Source of the DNA: Clostridiales bacterium
GTDB taxonomy: Bacteria > Bacillota > Clostridia > Oscillospirales > Acutalibacteraceae
Direction: 5' to 3'
Assembly (NCBI GenBank): GCA_021200555.1
Contig: JAJQGK010000116.1
Location: forward strand, 1 to 64,000
DNA: 64,000 nucleotides
Of the stretch, positions 42,921 to 52,082 are shown in pieces (positions within the stretch are counted from its first letter, which is position 1; every line of letters starts with the position of its first letter). Below the pieces are notes generated by a model, which was given only the letters and a program-made list of their open reading frames with translations, ran no database searches and had not been told where the DNA came from. The position numbers and the translations under genes were made by a program.

Positions 42921-43931
42921 CTATGCCTTTTTTTCAATTCCCAAATGCAAATATGCGGCATCCGTTACAATTCTGCCCCTGGGCGTTCTTGCCAAAAAGC
43001 CTATTTGCATAAGATAGGGTTCGTAGACATCCTCAATTGTAACGGCTTCCTCTCCCGTAGATGCGGCGATCGTTTCAAGACCTACGGGGCCTCCGCCGTA
43101 ATTATTTATCATTGAGGTAAGTATAAGTCTGTCGATATTATCAAGTCCGAGTTCATCGATTTCCATTTTTGAAAGGGCTGTTCTTGCGTCCTTTTCCGTT
43201 ATTATTCCGCTCCCCATAACCTGAGCGAAGTCACGGGTTCGCTTTAAAAGCCTGTTTGCAATTCTGGGCGTTCCTCTGGATCTGGAGGCTATTTCCAACG
43301 CTCCGTCCTCATCGATCTGTATGTTCAAAATTCTTGCACTGCGTTTTATTATTTCAGCCAGCTCGTAGGGCGTATAAAGCTCCAATCTCAAAATTATGCC
43401 GAAACGGTCACGCAGAGGAGCCGTAAGCTGTCCGGCTCTTGTCGTAGCGCCCACAAGAGTAAATCTTTTTGTGTCAAGCCTTATGGATCTTGCGGAAGGT
43501 CCTTTGCCTGTAATCAGGTCTATGGCGTTGTCCTCCATTGCAGGGTAAAGAATCTCCTCCACCTGACGGGACAGTCTGTGTATTTCATCGATAAACAGAA
43601 CATCCCCCTCGTCCAAGTTTGTGAGCAATCCCACAAGATCTCCCGTTATTCCGATTGCCGGTCCGGAGGTTATTCTCATCTGAACACCCATGGTATTCGC
43701 TATTATGCCCGCAAGAGTGGTTTTGCCCAATCCGGGAGGGCCGTAAAGCAAAACATGGTCAAGAGGCTCTCTCCTGTCCTTTGCCGCATCCATATATATT
43801 TTGAGGTTTTCCTTTACCTTTGCCTGACCTATATATTCGTCAAGTGTTTTCGGTCTTAAGGAAATCTCGGAGTCCGCATCCGACGCATTAAATTCGGGGG
43901 AAACTATTCTGTAGCCGTTTTCCTCATCCAT
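42921..43931 (-). CDS. ruvB: Holliday junction branch migration DNA helicase RuvB
   Basis: [46 protein letters not shown]. Confidence 0.98.
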   Translation of the reverse strand: MDEENGYRIVSPEFNASDADSEISLRPKTLDEYIGQAKVKENLKIYMDAAKDRREPLDHVLLYGPPGLGKTTLAGIIANTMGVQMRITSGPAIGITGDLVGLLTNLDEGDVLFIDEIHRLSRQVEEILYPAMEDNAIDLITGKGPSARSIRLDTKRFTLVGATTRAGQLTAPLRDRFGIILRLELYTPYELAEIIKRSARILNIQIDEDGALEIASRSRGTPRIANRLLKRTRDFAQVMGSGIITEKDARTALSKMEIDELGLDNIDRLILTSMINNYGGGPVGLETIAASTGEEAVTIEDVYEPYLMQIGFLARTPRGRIVTDAAYLHLGIEKKA

Positions 43932-43945
43932 TAAGCTTTATCCTC

Positions 43946-44545
43946 CTACAGATTTTTTGACAGCAGTCCAAGGGCATTTTTAATTATTTCCTCAACAGGC
44001 AAGGTGGGGTCGGATAATTTTACCGCCTGCATGGATTCATATTGAGAATAGCCCAAAAATTGCAATGCACTGACAGCCTCTGCGGCATTTCCCGTACCGG
44101 CGCCGCGGCCCGTGCCGTCGGAATTGCCGTCTCCGGGGACGATACCCGAAAGCTTTCCCTTAAGCTCCAAAATGACACGCTGGGCTATTTTTGTTCCCAC
44201 GCCCTGAGCCTGTGAAATTGCACCCTTGTCGTCCATCGCTACAGCCGCAGCCAATCTGTCGGGAGTAAGCACGGACAAAATTGCCAAAGCCGCTTTTGGT
44301 CCCACGCCCGTAACGGATATCAGCTGTTTAAAGCACTCAAGTTCGTTCATATCGTAAAAGCCGTACAGCTCAAGGGAATCCTCCTTCACGGAGAGATACG
44401 TATAAACGTTTATTCTGCTGCCTATATCCCCTATTTTTGTCAATGTATTCACGGAGGCACTGCACCTAAAGCCTACGCCGCCGCACTCAATAGCAACTGT
44501 CAACGAATCCTTCGCAATAACATTGCCTGTAAGACTGTAAAACAT
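43946..44545 (-). CDS. ruvA: Holliday junction branch migration protein RuvA
   Basis: LELYGFYDMNELECFKQLISVTGVGPKAALAILS. Confidence 0.97.
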   Translation of the reverse strand: MFYSLTGNVIAKDSLTVAIECGGVGFRCSASVNTLTKIGDIGSRINVYTYLSVKEDSLELYGFYDMNELECFKQLISVTGVGPKAALAILSVLTPDRLAAAVAMDDKGAISQAQGVGTKIAQRVILELKGKLSGIVPGDGNSDGTGRGAGTGNAAEAVSALQFLGYSQYESMQAVKLSDPTLPVEEIIKNALGLLSKNL

Positions 44546-44613
44546 AACCTAATCCTTTCCGGTGTTAAAAATATATATAAAAGTAAAATCAAGTACATCT
44601 CCTATCTTGTCGA

Positions 44614-45120
44614 TTACTTGAATTTCAAATTTCCCAAGAGAGAGCTGCTTGAATGGGCATGGCAAATCGCCATGGCAAGGGCATCGGCGGTATCGTCCGG
44701 CTTGGGGATTTTTTCGAGGTTCAATATAACCTTGGTCATCTCCTGCACCTGCCTTTTTTCGGCTCTGCCGTAGCCGACAACGCTCTGCTTTACCTGAATC
44801 GGAGTGTATTCGGCAATATCAAGATTTCTCTGCTTTGCGGCAAGAAGAACTACTCCTCGTGCCTGAGCAACATCTATGGCTGTTTTTGCATTGGTGTTGA
44901 AAAAAAGCTTTTCTATTGCCATTGCCTCCGGCATAAATGAATCGATAAGTCGGGAAACGCCGTTGTAAATACGAAGAAGGCGGTCATTGAAATCGGTATG
45001 AGCCTCCGTTGTAATTGCTCCGAAATCAATAACGCTGAAATGATTGCTCCGATAGTCAACTATACCGTAGCCGACAATTGCGTAGCCGGGATCTATTCCC
45101 AAAATAACCAATGTAAACAT
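44614..45120 (-). CDS. ruvC: Crossover junction endodeoxyribonuclease RuvC
   Basis: [60 protein letters not shown]. Confidence 0.97.
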   Translation of the reverse strand: MFTLVILGIDPGYAIVGYGIVDYRSNHFSVIDFGAITTEAHTDFNDRLLRIYNGVSRLIDSFMPEAMAIEKLFFNTNAKTAIDVAQARGVVLLAAKQRNLDIAEYTPIQVKQSVVGYGRAEKRQVQEMTKVILNLEKIPKPDDTADALAMAICHAHSSSSLLGNLKFK

Positions 45121-45311
45121 CACCAACTTATCATTATTCATCTTAGTATAGCACAAAGTGTTTTAATTGGCAAGAAATAAAGCAAGATTTGTTTCAAATA
45201 ATTTTAAGTCGCCGAATTAGCCGCTTCGTTTTTAATGCTGATTTTAAATTTCAAAAAAGTATAGACATTTGAGTTAAAATTTTATATACTTTCGTATGGA
45301 GGTGAGAATAT

Positions 45312-46772
45312 ATGAACGTTGGAAGGATTTTCTTTTTCTTATTTTTTATGGGAACCGCCGGAGCTTTCGGATGCGGCATGAGAGGAACGGTTATAAAGAA
45401 CGCAAAGGGCGCTATGCTTCCCGGAGCGATTGTCGGAACCGTTCTTGCGCTGTTTTCCGGGTCAAGCTTTTTGGAGAACAACTATTACCTTTTAGCCGGC
45501 ATGGGAGCGGCGGTCATGTATTTCGCCGGAAATATGAGCTGTGCACAGACGGTAAGCTTATCGGAGCCTGACAAAGAAAAATCCGACAGACAAAGAGGCA
45601 TTTTCGGAGTTTGGCTTAAAGGTACAATTTGCTGCGGACTGTTTGCAAGCTGTGTTTCCGTGTTTATCTCCGTTTTAAGCGGCGGTTATACCTTGACGGA
45701 AATCATACTGTTTATTATTTTTATGCCCGTATCGGCTGTCCTATTCTGTTTTATATTCAACAGACCTTTTAATCCCGAAAAGAACAAATTCCCCCGTATT
45801 TATCTGTCCGCCGGTGATCCGGAAATATGGGGCGGGCTTTTGGGAGTACTTTTGGAAACGGTTATTTTTTCCTGCATTGTCAAGGATTGGGGAGCAGTTG
45901 TCATGACTGCGGGCAGTATGGTGTTCGGCGGCTTAAGCTCGCTTTTTGCTCTGTTCTTATACATACGAACGGCTTTTCCCGACAAAAAGGGCAGAAAATT
46001 TTTCGGAGATGCAAACATAAACGGGCTTGTAAATTCGCAGAAAATATTGGAATGCGCTTTCGGAGCGGCTTCCGCATTGGGAATTGCGGTTACATATATT
46101 CTTGCTCACTCTCTGTTTGAGGGCAAGCTCCAAGCTCTCGACAGCAACGGTATGACGGGGTTTGCTTCGGAAAGAGTGTCTCAGATTGCAGCGGTTGCTT
46201 ACTGCGTTCTTTTGGCCACCGACTGTATTCAATATTTTATTCCGGTAAACGACGATAAAAAATATCAGAAAAGGCTTTTAAAAAACAATCTCATTACAAA
46301 GGAGACTTATGAGGAGAATTTAAAAAAGCTTACATATCAGCCGACGGAGAAATATTTAAAATACAAGAATATCTGCGAAAAATGTGAATTTGCCGTTTAC
46401 GGCGCACTTCCGCTTTTGCTTATGCTATTGGGGTGCGGCTCGGTTGCGGAAATAACATCATTTACGGTAATTTTGCTTGTGTTGTGCCGGGAATACGCAG
46501 GAAAATTTTTAATAAATGAAAACAGCTCACCCGTCATCAAATTTTTTATTTTGCTGCCTTCCTTCGTTATTGCGGCGGTGCAGATAATTTCGGGAAGAGC
46601 ATATAATATCAAGTTGGCAATGCTTTTGTACACGGTTATTTATGAGGGCGGATTTTTACTGTTTAATCTGACGGAAAACAGACATATTCAGTTGGATCAG
46701 AGAACGGTTCACGGATATTTTTTACTTTGCTGTATTGCACTGAACCTGTTCCTGCTTTTAGCGTTAAATTAA
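45312..46772 (+). CDS. Polytopic membrane protein of unknown function
   Basis: 486 aa with many hydrophobic segments; AFGCGMRGTVIKNAKGAMLPGAIVG; RBS GGAGGTG. Confidence 0.75.
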   Translation: MNVGRIFFFLFFMGTAGAFGCGMRGTVIKNAKGAMLPGAIVGTVLALFSGSSFLENNYYLLAGMGAAVMYFAGNMSCAQTVSLSEPDKEKSDRQRGIFGVWLKGTICCGLFASCVSVFISVLSGGYTLTEIILFIIFMPVSAVLFCFIFNRPFNPEKNKFPRIYLSAGDPEIWGGLLGVLLETVIFSCIVKDWGAVVMTAGSMVFGGLSSLFALFLYIRTAFPDKKGRKFFGDANINGLVNSQKILECAFGAASALGIAVTYILAHSLFEGKLQALDSNGMTGFASERVSQIAAVAYCVLLATDCIQYFIPVNDDKKYQKRLLKNNLITKETYEENLKKLTYQPTEKYLKYKNICEKCEFAVYGALPLLLMLLGCGSVAEITSFTVILLVLCREYAGKFLINENSSPVIKFFILLPSFVIAAVQIISGRAYNIKLAMLLYTVIYEGGFLLFNLTENRHIQLDQRTVHGYFLLCCIALNLFLLLALN

Positions 46773-46803
46773 AATAGTATATATAACATTAAGAGGTATG
46801 AAA

Positions 46804-47586
46804 ATGAAATTGTTTAAAGAAACGAAGTATTTTATTATTGACATGGACGGAACGTTTTACTTGGGAGACAAAATAATTCCCGGCTCGGAAAAATTTATTC
46901 AAGCCGTAAAAAGCAGCGGCAGGGATTTTTATTTTTTCACAAACAACTCGTCCCACAATGCGGAGGAATGCGCCGAAAAGCTGAAAAAAATTGGTTTTCC
47001 GGTACCGCTCGAAAAAATAATCATCTCATCTCATGTTGCAATCGATTACATTTTAAGGAACAGACCCAACAAAAGGATTATGGTGCTGGGCAATTCAAAT
47101 TTCAAAAAGGACTGCATTAGGGCGGGACTTCAGGTTGACAACAGCGACCCGGATATAGTCCTTTTGGGCTTCGATACCACGCTCACATACGAAAAAATAA
47201 ACAAGGCGGCAAACTTGCTGGCAAACGGCTGCGAATACATCGCCACACATCCGGACAAAAACTGTCCTCTTGCCGAGGGGTTTATGCTTGACACGGGTTC
47301 CATGATTGAGATGTTTTTCGCCTCTGTCGGAAGAAGACCAGACATTATCGCAGGCAAGCCCTACTCATATACGGTTGATTATATTACAAATTTACTGTCC
47401 TGCACAAGAGATGAGATTTGCTTTGTGGGAGACAGGTTGGAAACTGATATTGCTATCGGAATGAAAAACGGCACAAAATCAGCACTTGTGTACTCCGGCG
47501 TAACGACTCCGGAAATGTATGAGCAGTCGGATATAAAAGCGACAGTGGCAGTTGAAAATCTTCTCGCTCTTTGCAATGAACTTTGA
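46804..47586 (+). CDS. HAD-IIA family hydrolase (NagD/AraL-like)
   Basis: FIIDMDGTFYLGDKIIPGS; FFTNNSS; GDRLETDIAIGMKNGTKSALV. Confidence 0.92.
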   Translation: MKLFKETKYFIIDMDGTFYLGDKIIPGSEKFIQAVKSSGRDFYFFTNNSSHNAEECAEKLKKIGFPVPLEKIIISSHVAIDYILRNRPNKRIMVLGNSNFKKDCIRAGLQVDNSDPDIVLLGFDTTLTYEKINKAANLLANGCEYIATHPDKNCPLAEGFMLDTGSMIEMFFASVGRRPDIIAGKPYSYTVDYITNLLSCTRDEICFVGDRLETDIAIGMKNGTKSALVYSGVTTPEMYEQSDIKATVAVENLLALCNEL

Positions 47587-47647
47587 GCGGCTGTTTTTGC
47601 CGTAATTAAATTGTTTCTTAATATTGAAAATCGCTTTGTCTTTATAA

Positions 47648-47676
47648 TTGACAAAATGTCGTAATAATGCTACAAT
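47648..47676 (+). promoter_or_regulatory. Promoter of the GH13 glucosidase gene
   Basis: TTGACA, 17-bp spacer, TACAAT. Confidence 0.75.
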
Positions 47677-47718
47677 GCTATATATTGCACTAAATCTTTA
47701 CCGAAGGGAATTGATAAT

Positions 47719-49404
47719 ATGTCTGAAAACATCAAAAAAAGCTGGTACAAGGAAATGTCTGTATACCAGGTTTGGCCCCGCAGCTTCTGCGACGGCAACG
47801 GAGACGGAATCGGCGATTTGAAGGGTATACTCTCAAAGCTTGACTACATAAAAAGTCTGGGCGTTGACGCAATTTGGTTCTCCCCTCTCTATGTCTCACC
47901 TTTCAAGGATCACGGATATGATATTGCCGACTATAAGGATATTTCTCCCGACTTCGGCACACTGGACGAGTTTAAAACAGTTCTTGAGGAGGCTCACAAA
48001 AGGGATCTCAAGGTTATCATGGATCTGGTTGTGAACCACACATCGGATCAGCACAAATGGTTCCTGGAGAGCAAAAAAAGCAAGGACAACCCCTACCACG
48101 ACTATTACTTCTGGAGAAAGGGAAGATGCGGCGGAAAGCTTCCTCCCAACGACTGGAAATCCAACTTTGCGGGTGACGCTTGGGAATATGATGAAAATCT
48201 TGACGAGTGGTACCTTCATCTTTTTGCCAAGGAGCAGCCCGACCTTAACATGGACAATCCTAAAGTTCGGGAAGAAGTCAAGGACATAATGAAATTCTGG
48301 CTGGATATGGGCGTAGACGGTTTCAGAGAAGATGTAATTACATACATCTCAAAGAAGGAAGGTCTTCCCGACGGTTTCCCCATTCCCATTGCTGCCGGAA
48401 TGGAACATTATATGGACGGCCCTCATCTTCACGAGTACTTAAAGGAATTTAAGGATGACGTCTGGTCACATTATGACTGCGTAACCATAGGCGAAGCGCC
48501 TATGATGACGCCGAAAAAGGCTTTAAAGCACATTACAGAAGGCCCCGAACAGGATCTTACCATGATGTTTAATTTCCAGCATATGGAGGCGGATTGTCTG
48601 TTCTTAAGCTGGATTAAAATGCCGTTTAATCTCAAAAAGCTGAAAAAGGTTTACAACAATTGGCAGACTCAGCTTTACGGCAAGGCATGGAACGCCAACT
48701 ACATTGAAAATCACGATCAGCCCAGGGTTATCAACCGTTACGGCAGCTTGAAATATAGAGTCGAAAGCGCCAAAACTCTGGCGACAATGTACATTTGCCA
48801 AAGCGGAACACCCTTTATATATCAGGGACAGGAAATAGGCATGACAAATATAGGTCTGCCCTCAATCGATCTTTACGATGACGTTTCAACAAAGAACGCT
48901 TACAATCTTTACCGCTCCTTAGGCGCATCGGACAAAAAGACAATGGAAATCGCCATGTACGCTTCAAGGGACAACGCAAGAACTCCCGTCCAGTGGTCAG
49001 CGGAGAAAAACGCAGGATTTACAACTGCCGATAAGCCTTGGTTCTATGTGAACCCCAATTACACGGAAATCAATGTTGAGGCAGCCGAAAAGGATCCCGA
49101 TTCCATTCTCCATTACTACAGAAAGCTTTTAAAATTCCGCAAGGAAAACGAGATTGTGATTTACGGTCAGTTCAAAGAGCATTACCACGAAAGAAAAGAT
49201 TTGTTCGTATATTCAAGACATTACAAGGATCAGAGAATGCTTGTAATATGCTCCTTCTCCGACAATCAGATGAATTTCAAAGCTCCCCAAGGCTTTAACC
49301 TCGGCGAAGGCGAGCTTGTGTTAAGCAATTACAAGGACGGGAAGCTTTTGGGCAACGGATGCATTCTCAAGCCGTGGGAGACAAGAGTTTACCTTTACAA
49401 ATAA
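47719..49404 (+). CDS. GH13 alpha-glucosidase / oligo-1,6-glucosidase
   Basis: YQVWPRSFCDGNGDGIGDLKGIL; VMDLVVNHTSDQH; GVDGFREDVITYIS; NHDQPR. Confidence 0.95.
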   Translation: MSENIKKSWYKEMSVYQVWPRSFCDGNGDGIGDLKGILSKLDYIKSLGVDAIWFSPLYVSPFKDHGYDIADYKDISPDFGTLDEFKTVLEEAHKRDLKVIMDLVVNHTSDQHKWFLESKKSKDNPYHDYYFWRKGRCGGKLPPNDWKSNFAGDAWEYDENLDEWYLHLFAKEQPDLNMDNPKVREEVKDIMKFWLDMGVDGFREDVITYISKKEGLPDGFPIPIAAGMEHYMDGPHLHEYLKEFKDDVWSHYDCVTIGEAPMMTPKKALKHITEGPEQDLTMMFNFQHMEADCLFLSWIKMPFNLKKLKKVYNNWQTQLYGKAWNANYIENHDQPRVINRYGSLKYRVESAKTLATMYICQSGTPFIYQGQEIGMTNIGLPSIDLYDDVSTKNAYNLYRSLGASDKKTMEIAMYASRDNARTPVQWSAEKNAGFTTADKPWFYVNPNYTEINVEAAEKDPDSILHYYRKLLKFRKENEIVIYGQFKEHYHERKDLFVYSRHYKDQRMLVICSFSDNQMNFKAPQGFNLGEGELVLSNYKDGKLLGNGCILKPWETRVYLYK

Positions 49405-49419
49405 GGAGATTTTTCCAAA

Positions 49420-50373
49420 ATGGCAATTATAAAAACGGAGGCATATTTTCACTCAACCAACGGCAAGGATATGTGCCGAACTCTTATTTGGACGGATGAC
49501 GACATCGACCCTATCGGAATTTTACAGATTTCCCACGGGGTAACGGATCACATTGACCGATACGCAAGGTTTGCTGCATTTATGGCGGAAAACGGTTTTA
49601 TTGTCTGCGGAAACGACCACATAGGTCACGGGAAAACGGCAAAAACCATGGCTGAATTAGGCGATTTCGGAGCACCGGACGCCGACGTAAGAATGGTTGA
49701 CGATATGCATGTTCTGTACCATATAATGAGCAACCGATACCCGGGACTGCCCTACTTCCTTTTGGGGCACAGCATGGGGTCCTTTCTCAGCAGAATTTAC
49801 GCTTCTCTGTTCGGCGATGAGCTTTCGGGGCTTATCGCCTGCGGAACGGCTCAAATAGGCGGTGCGGCATCATCTCTTTCGGAATATACCGATACAGTGG
49901 CAGACTTAATAGGCAGAGACAAATTTTCCTCAAGAGGCAGCGACGCTTTGGGAAAAATCACATCCCACTACTACAAGGAAAACGACGACAGCTCCTGGCT
50001 GTCCTTAAGTCAGGAAAACCGCATAGAGGCTGAAAGCGACCCTTACTTTGACTTTCCCATTACAAACGCCAGCGCTATGAATTTGGCAAAAATGCTTTTT
50101 AAATGCTCCTCGGACGAGTGCATAACGTCAACTCCTCAAAGTCTCCCAATATACCTTCTCTCCGGCGGAAAAGATCCCATCGGCTTTTTCGGCAGGGGCG
50201 TTATCTCCCTTTGCGAAAAGCTTGAAAACAACGGGAACGACGTTCAAATTCAAATTTATCCCGGTTTGCGTCATGAAATTTTAAACGAGGACGACTATGA
50301 GCATATATACAAGGATATTCTGAATTGGTGCGTAAGCTCTCTTCAAAAAGGGTATCAAGCGGATTTTATTTAA
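49420..50373 (+). CDS. Alpha/beta hydrolase, monoacylglycerol/lysophospholipase-like
   Basis: HGVTDHIDRYARFAAFMAENGFIVCGNDHIGHGKT; LLGHSMGSFLSR. Confidence 0.9.
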   Translation: MAIIKTEAYFHSTNGKDMCRTLIWTDDDIDPIGILQISHGVTDHIDRYARFAAFMAENGFIVCGNDHIGHGKTAKTMAELGDFGAPDADVRMVDDMHVLYHIMSNRYPGLPYFLLGHSMGSFLSRIYASLFGDELSGLIACGTAQIGGAASSLSEYTDTVADLIGRDKFSSRGSDALGKITSHYYKENDDSSWLSLSQENRIEAESDPYFDFPITNASAMNLAKMLFKCSSDECITSTPQSLPIYLLSGGKDPIGFFGRGVISLCEKLENNGNDVQIQIYPGLRHEILNEDDYEHIYKDILNWCVSSLQKGYQADFI

Positions 50374-50387
50374 GCAGGTGATTCTGT

Positions 50388-51015
50388 TTGGAAGATTTTC
50401 TATCCATTGCCGACACAATTCAGGTTCTGTTTTGGTCGCTGACATATGTATTGATTATAGTTTTCAGCATAAAGCATTGGGATGAGCTGAAAAAAGAAAA
50501 GAAGATTTTAATACCGATTACGGCAAGCATGTTCAATATCGCTTGGGAAATAAACGCTTTTGTCGAAAGCAAAGGTATGTGGGGACATGTACTATGGCTG
50601 GGGCTTGATATTATAATTGTTCTATTTAATATATATATATATATATATGCGATATTCCGCAAAGTTCTGCGTCATATACTCAGCTGCGACAATAGCCGTC
50701 ACCATAGGATTACATTTTGTTTTTAACATTGAATTGGGAATGTTAGTGTCCTCTTTTGTTGTAGACATTATAATGGCGGTGTCTTTTTTGATTTCATTTA
50801 AACGCCTTTCGGTATACGGAAAACCCATAATTGCGTGTACTAAGCTTCTGGGCGATCTCTTTGCTTGGCTTGAATACTCAAATTACCATATAATTATCAA
50901 GGCAATCGGGATTGCGGTTCTTGCGCTTAATATCATTTATCTCGTATTAAGCATACTTGAAAGCATAAAATTTAAAAAAGAAAACAAATTCAAAAGAAAA
51001 AGAATAAGATTTTAG
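50388..51015 (+). pseudogene. 7-TM membrane protein gene interrupted by an (AT)10 frameshift (ORFs 50388-50726 and 50617-51015)
   Basis: Two hydrophobic ORFs overlap at the AT tract; concatenation gives seven predicted TM segments. Confidence 0.7.
50629..50648. repeat. (AT)10 dinucleotide microsatellite inside a coding region
   Basis: Direct reading: tttAATATATATATATATATATATgcg. Confidence 0.95.
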
Positions 51016-51029
51016 CAATTGAATAATTT

Positions 51030-51063
51030 CCTCCTTTCCCTCATATGGTTTACGGAAGGGAGG
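51030..51063 (+). promoter_or_regulatory. SD-sequestering hairpin upstream of the polysaccharide deacetylase
   Basis: CCTCCTTTCC-(14 nt)-GGAAGGGAGG, 10 bp with one U-G wobble; GGGAGG is the RBS, 7 nt before ATG 51071. Confidence 0.6.
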
Positions 51064-51070
51064 TAATTTT

Positions 51071-51844
51071 ATGAAAATTTTTTCCTTTAGACTCCGTTCG
51101 ATTATAGTCGTTGCGGCTGTTATTCTTGCTGCCGCCGCAGGGATATTTTTTATGTCCCGAACATTGACGGACGCCGTATCTGCGGACACGAGACTTATTC
51201 CAATCTACAATGTTGAGACAAGCTCAAACAATGTGGCTATAAGCTTTAACTTCGCCGAAAAAAGCGAAGATTTGGATAAAATTCTTTCGATTTTGGAAGC
51301 ATATGACGTTAAGGCGACATTTTTCCTTTTGGGGCTGACAGCCGAAAGCGAAAGAGAAAGCGTTGAGAAAATTTACAGCTGCGGTCATGAGATAGGCAAT
51401 CACTCCTACTCCCACAGCGATATGACGGCTTTAAGCGAACAGGAGATTGCAGACGACATTCAACGGTGCAACGAAACGGTAAAAAGCATAATCGGAGTAT
51501 CTCCGACTCTGTTCAGAGCGCCCTCCGGAAGTTATGACAACAAAACGATATTGGCTGCAGGAAGTCTGAATATGACGGTCGTGCAATGGGACACGGATTC
51601 TCTGGACTGGACGGATAATTCGGCGGAGGATATATTTAACCGTGTAACAGAAAGCGTACAAAGGGGCTCGATTATCCAATTTCATACGGGCACGGCGCAC
51701 ACGGCCGAAGCGCTGCCGCAAATTCTTGATTATTTGACTCAAAACAATTTTACGGCGGTAACTGTCGGCGAGCTGATATACAGGGACAACTACACAATTG
51801 ATTATAAGGGGACTCAAATAAAAGCAGACGGCTCGGAACAATAA
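51071..51844 (+). CDS. Polysaccharide deacetylase (NodB domain)
   Basis: ATFFLLGLTAESERESVEKIYSCGHEIGNHSYSHSDMT; FRAPSGSYD; single N-terminal TM. Confidence 0.92.
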   Translation: MKIFSFRLRSIIVVAAVILAAAAGIFFMSRTLTDAVSADTRLIPIYNVETSSNNVAISFNFAEKSEDLDKILSILEAYDVKATFFLLGLTAESERESVEKIYSCGHEIGNHSYSHSDMTALSEQEIADDIQRCNETVKSIIGVSPTLFRAPSGSYDNKTILAAGSLNMTVVQWDTDSLDWTDNSAEDIFNRVTESVQRGSIIQFHTGTAHTAEALPQILDYLTQNNFTAVTVGELIYRDNYTIDYKGTQIKADGSEQ

Positions 51845-52082
51845 AAATCAAATTGTGTTCATAATTTATTCATATTTTAAGAATTGAAGACCTTTTTCTC
51901 TGCAAATTGTCAATTGATTATCGCAAATGTTTACAGAAATTTCACATTTGCGTACATTTGTTAAAAAACTCATAACCAATAAGGCTTTATAAAAAGTTAT
52001 AATATGCATGGTTGGATTTTTTCGATTAAACAAGAGAAACAGCATCCTAACATAAAAAAATATGCTTCATGGAGGAATTTCA

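Noticed and set aside
50420-50828. Minus-strand ORFs over the AT tract
   Set aside because: The Tyr-Ile repeats arise from the palindromic AT repeat; no RBS or family support.
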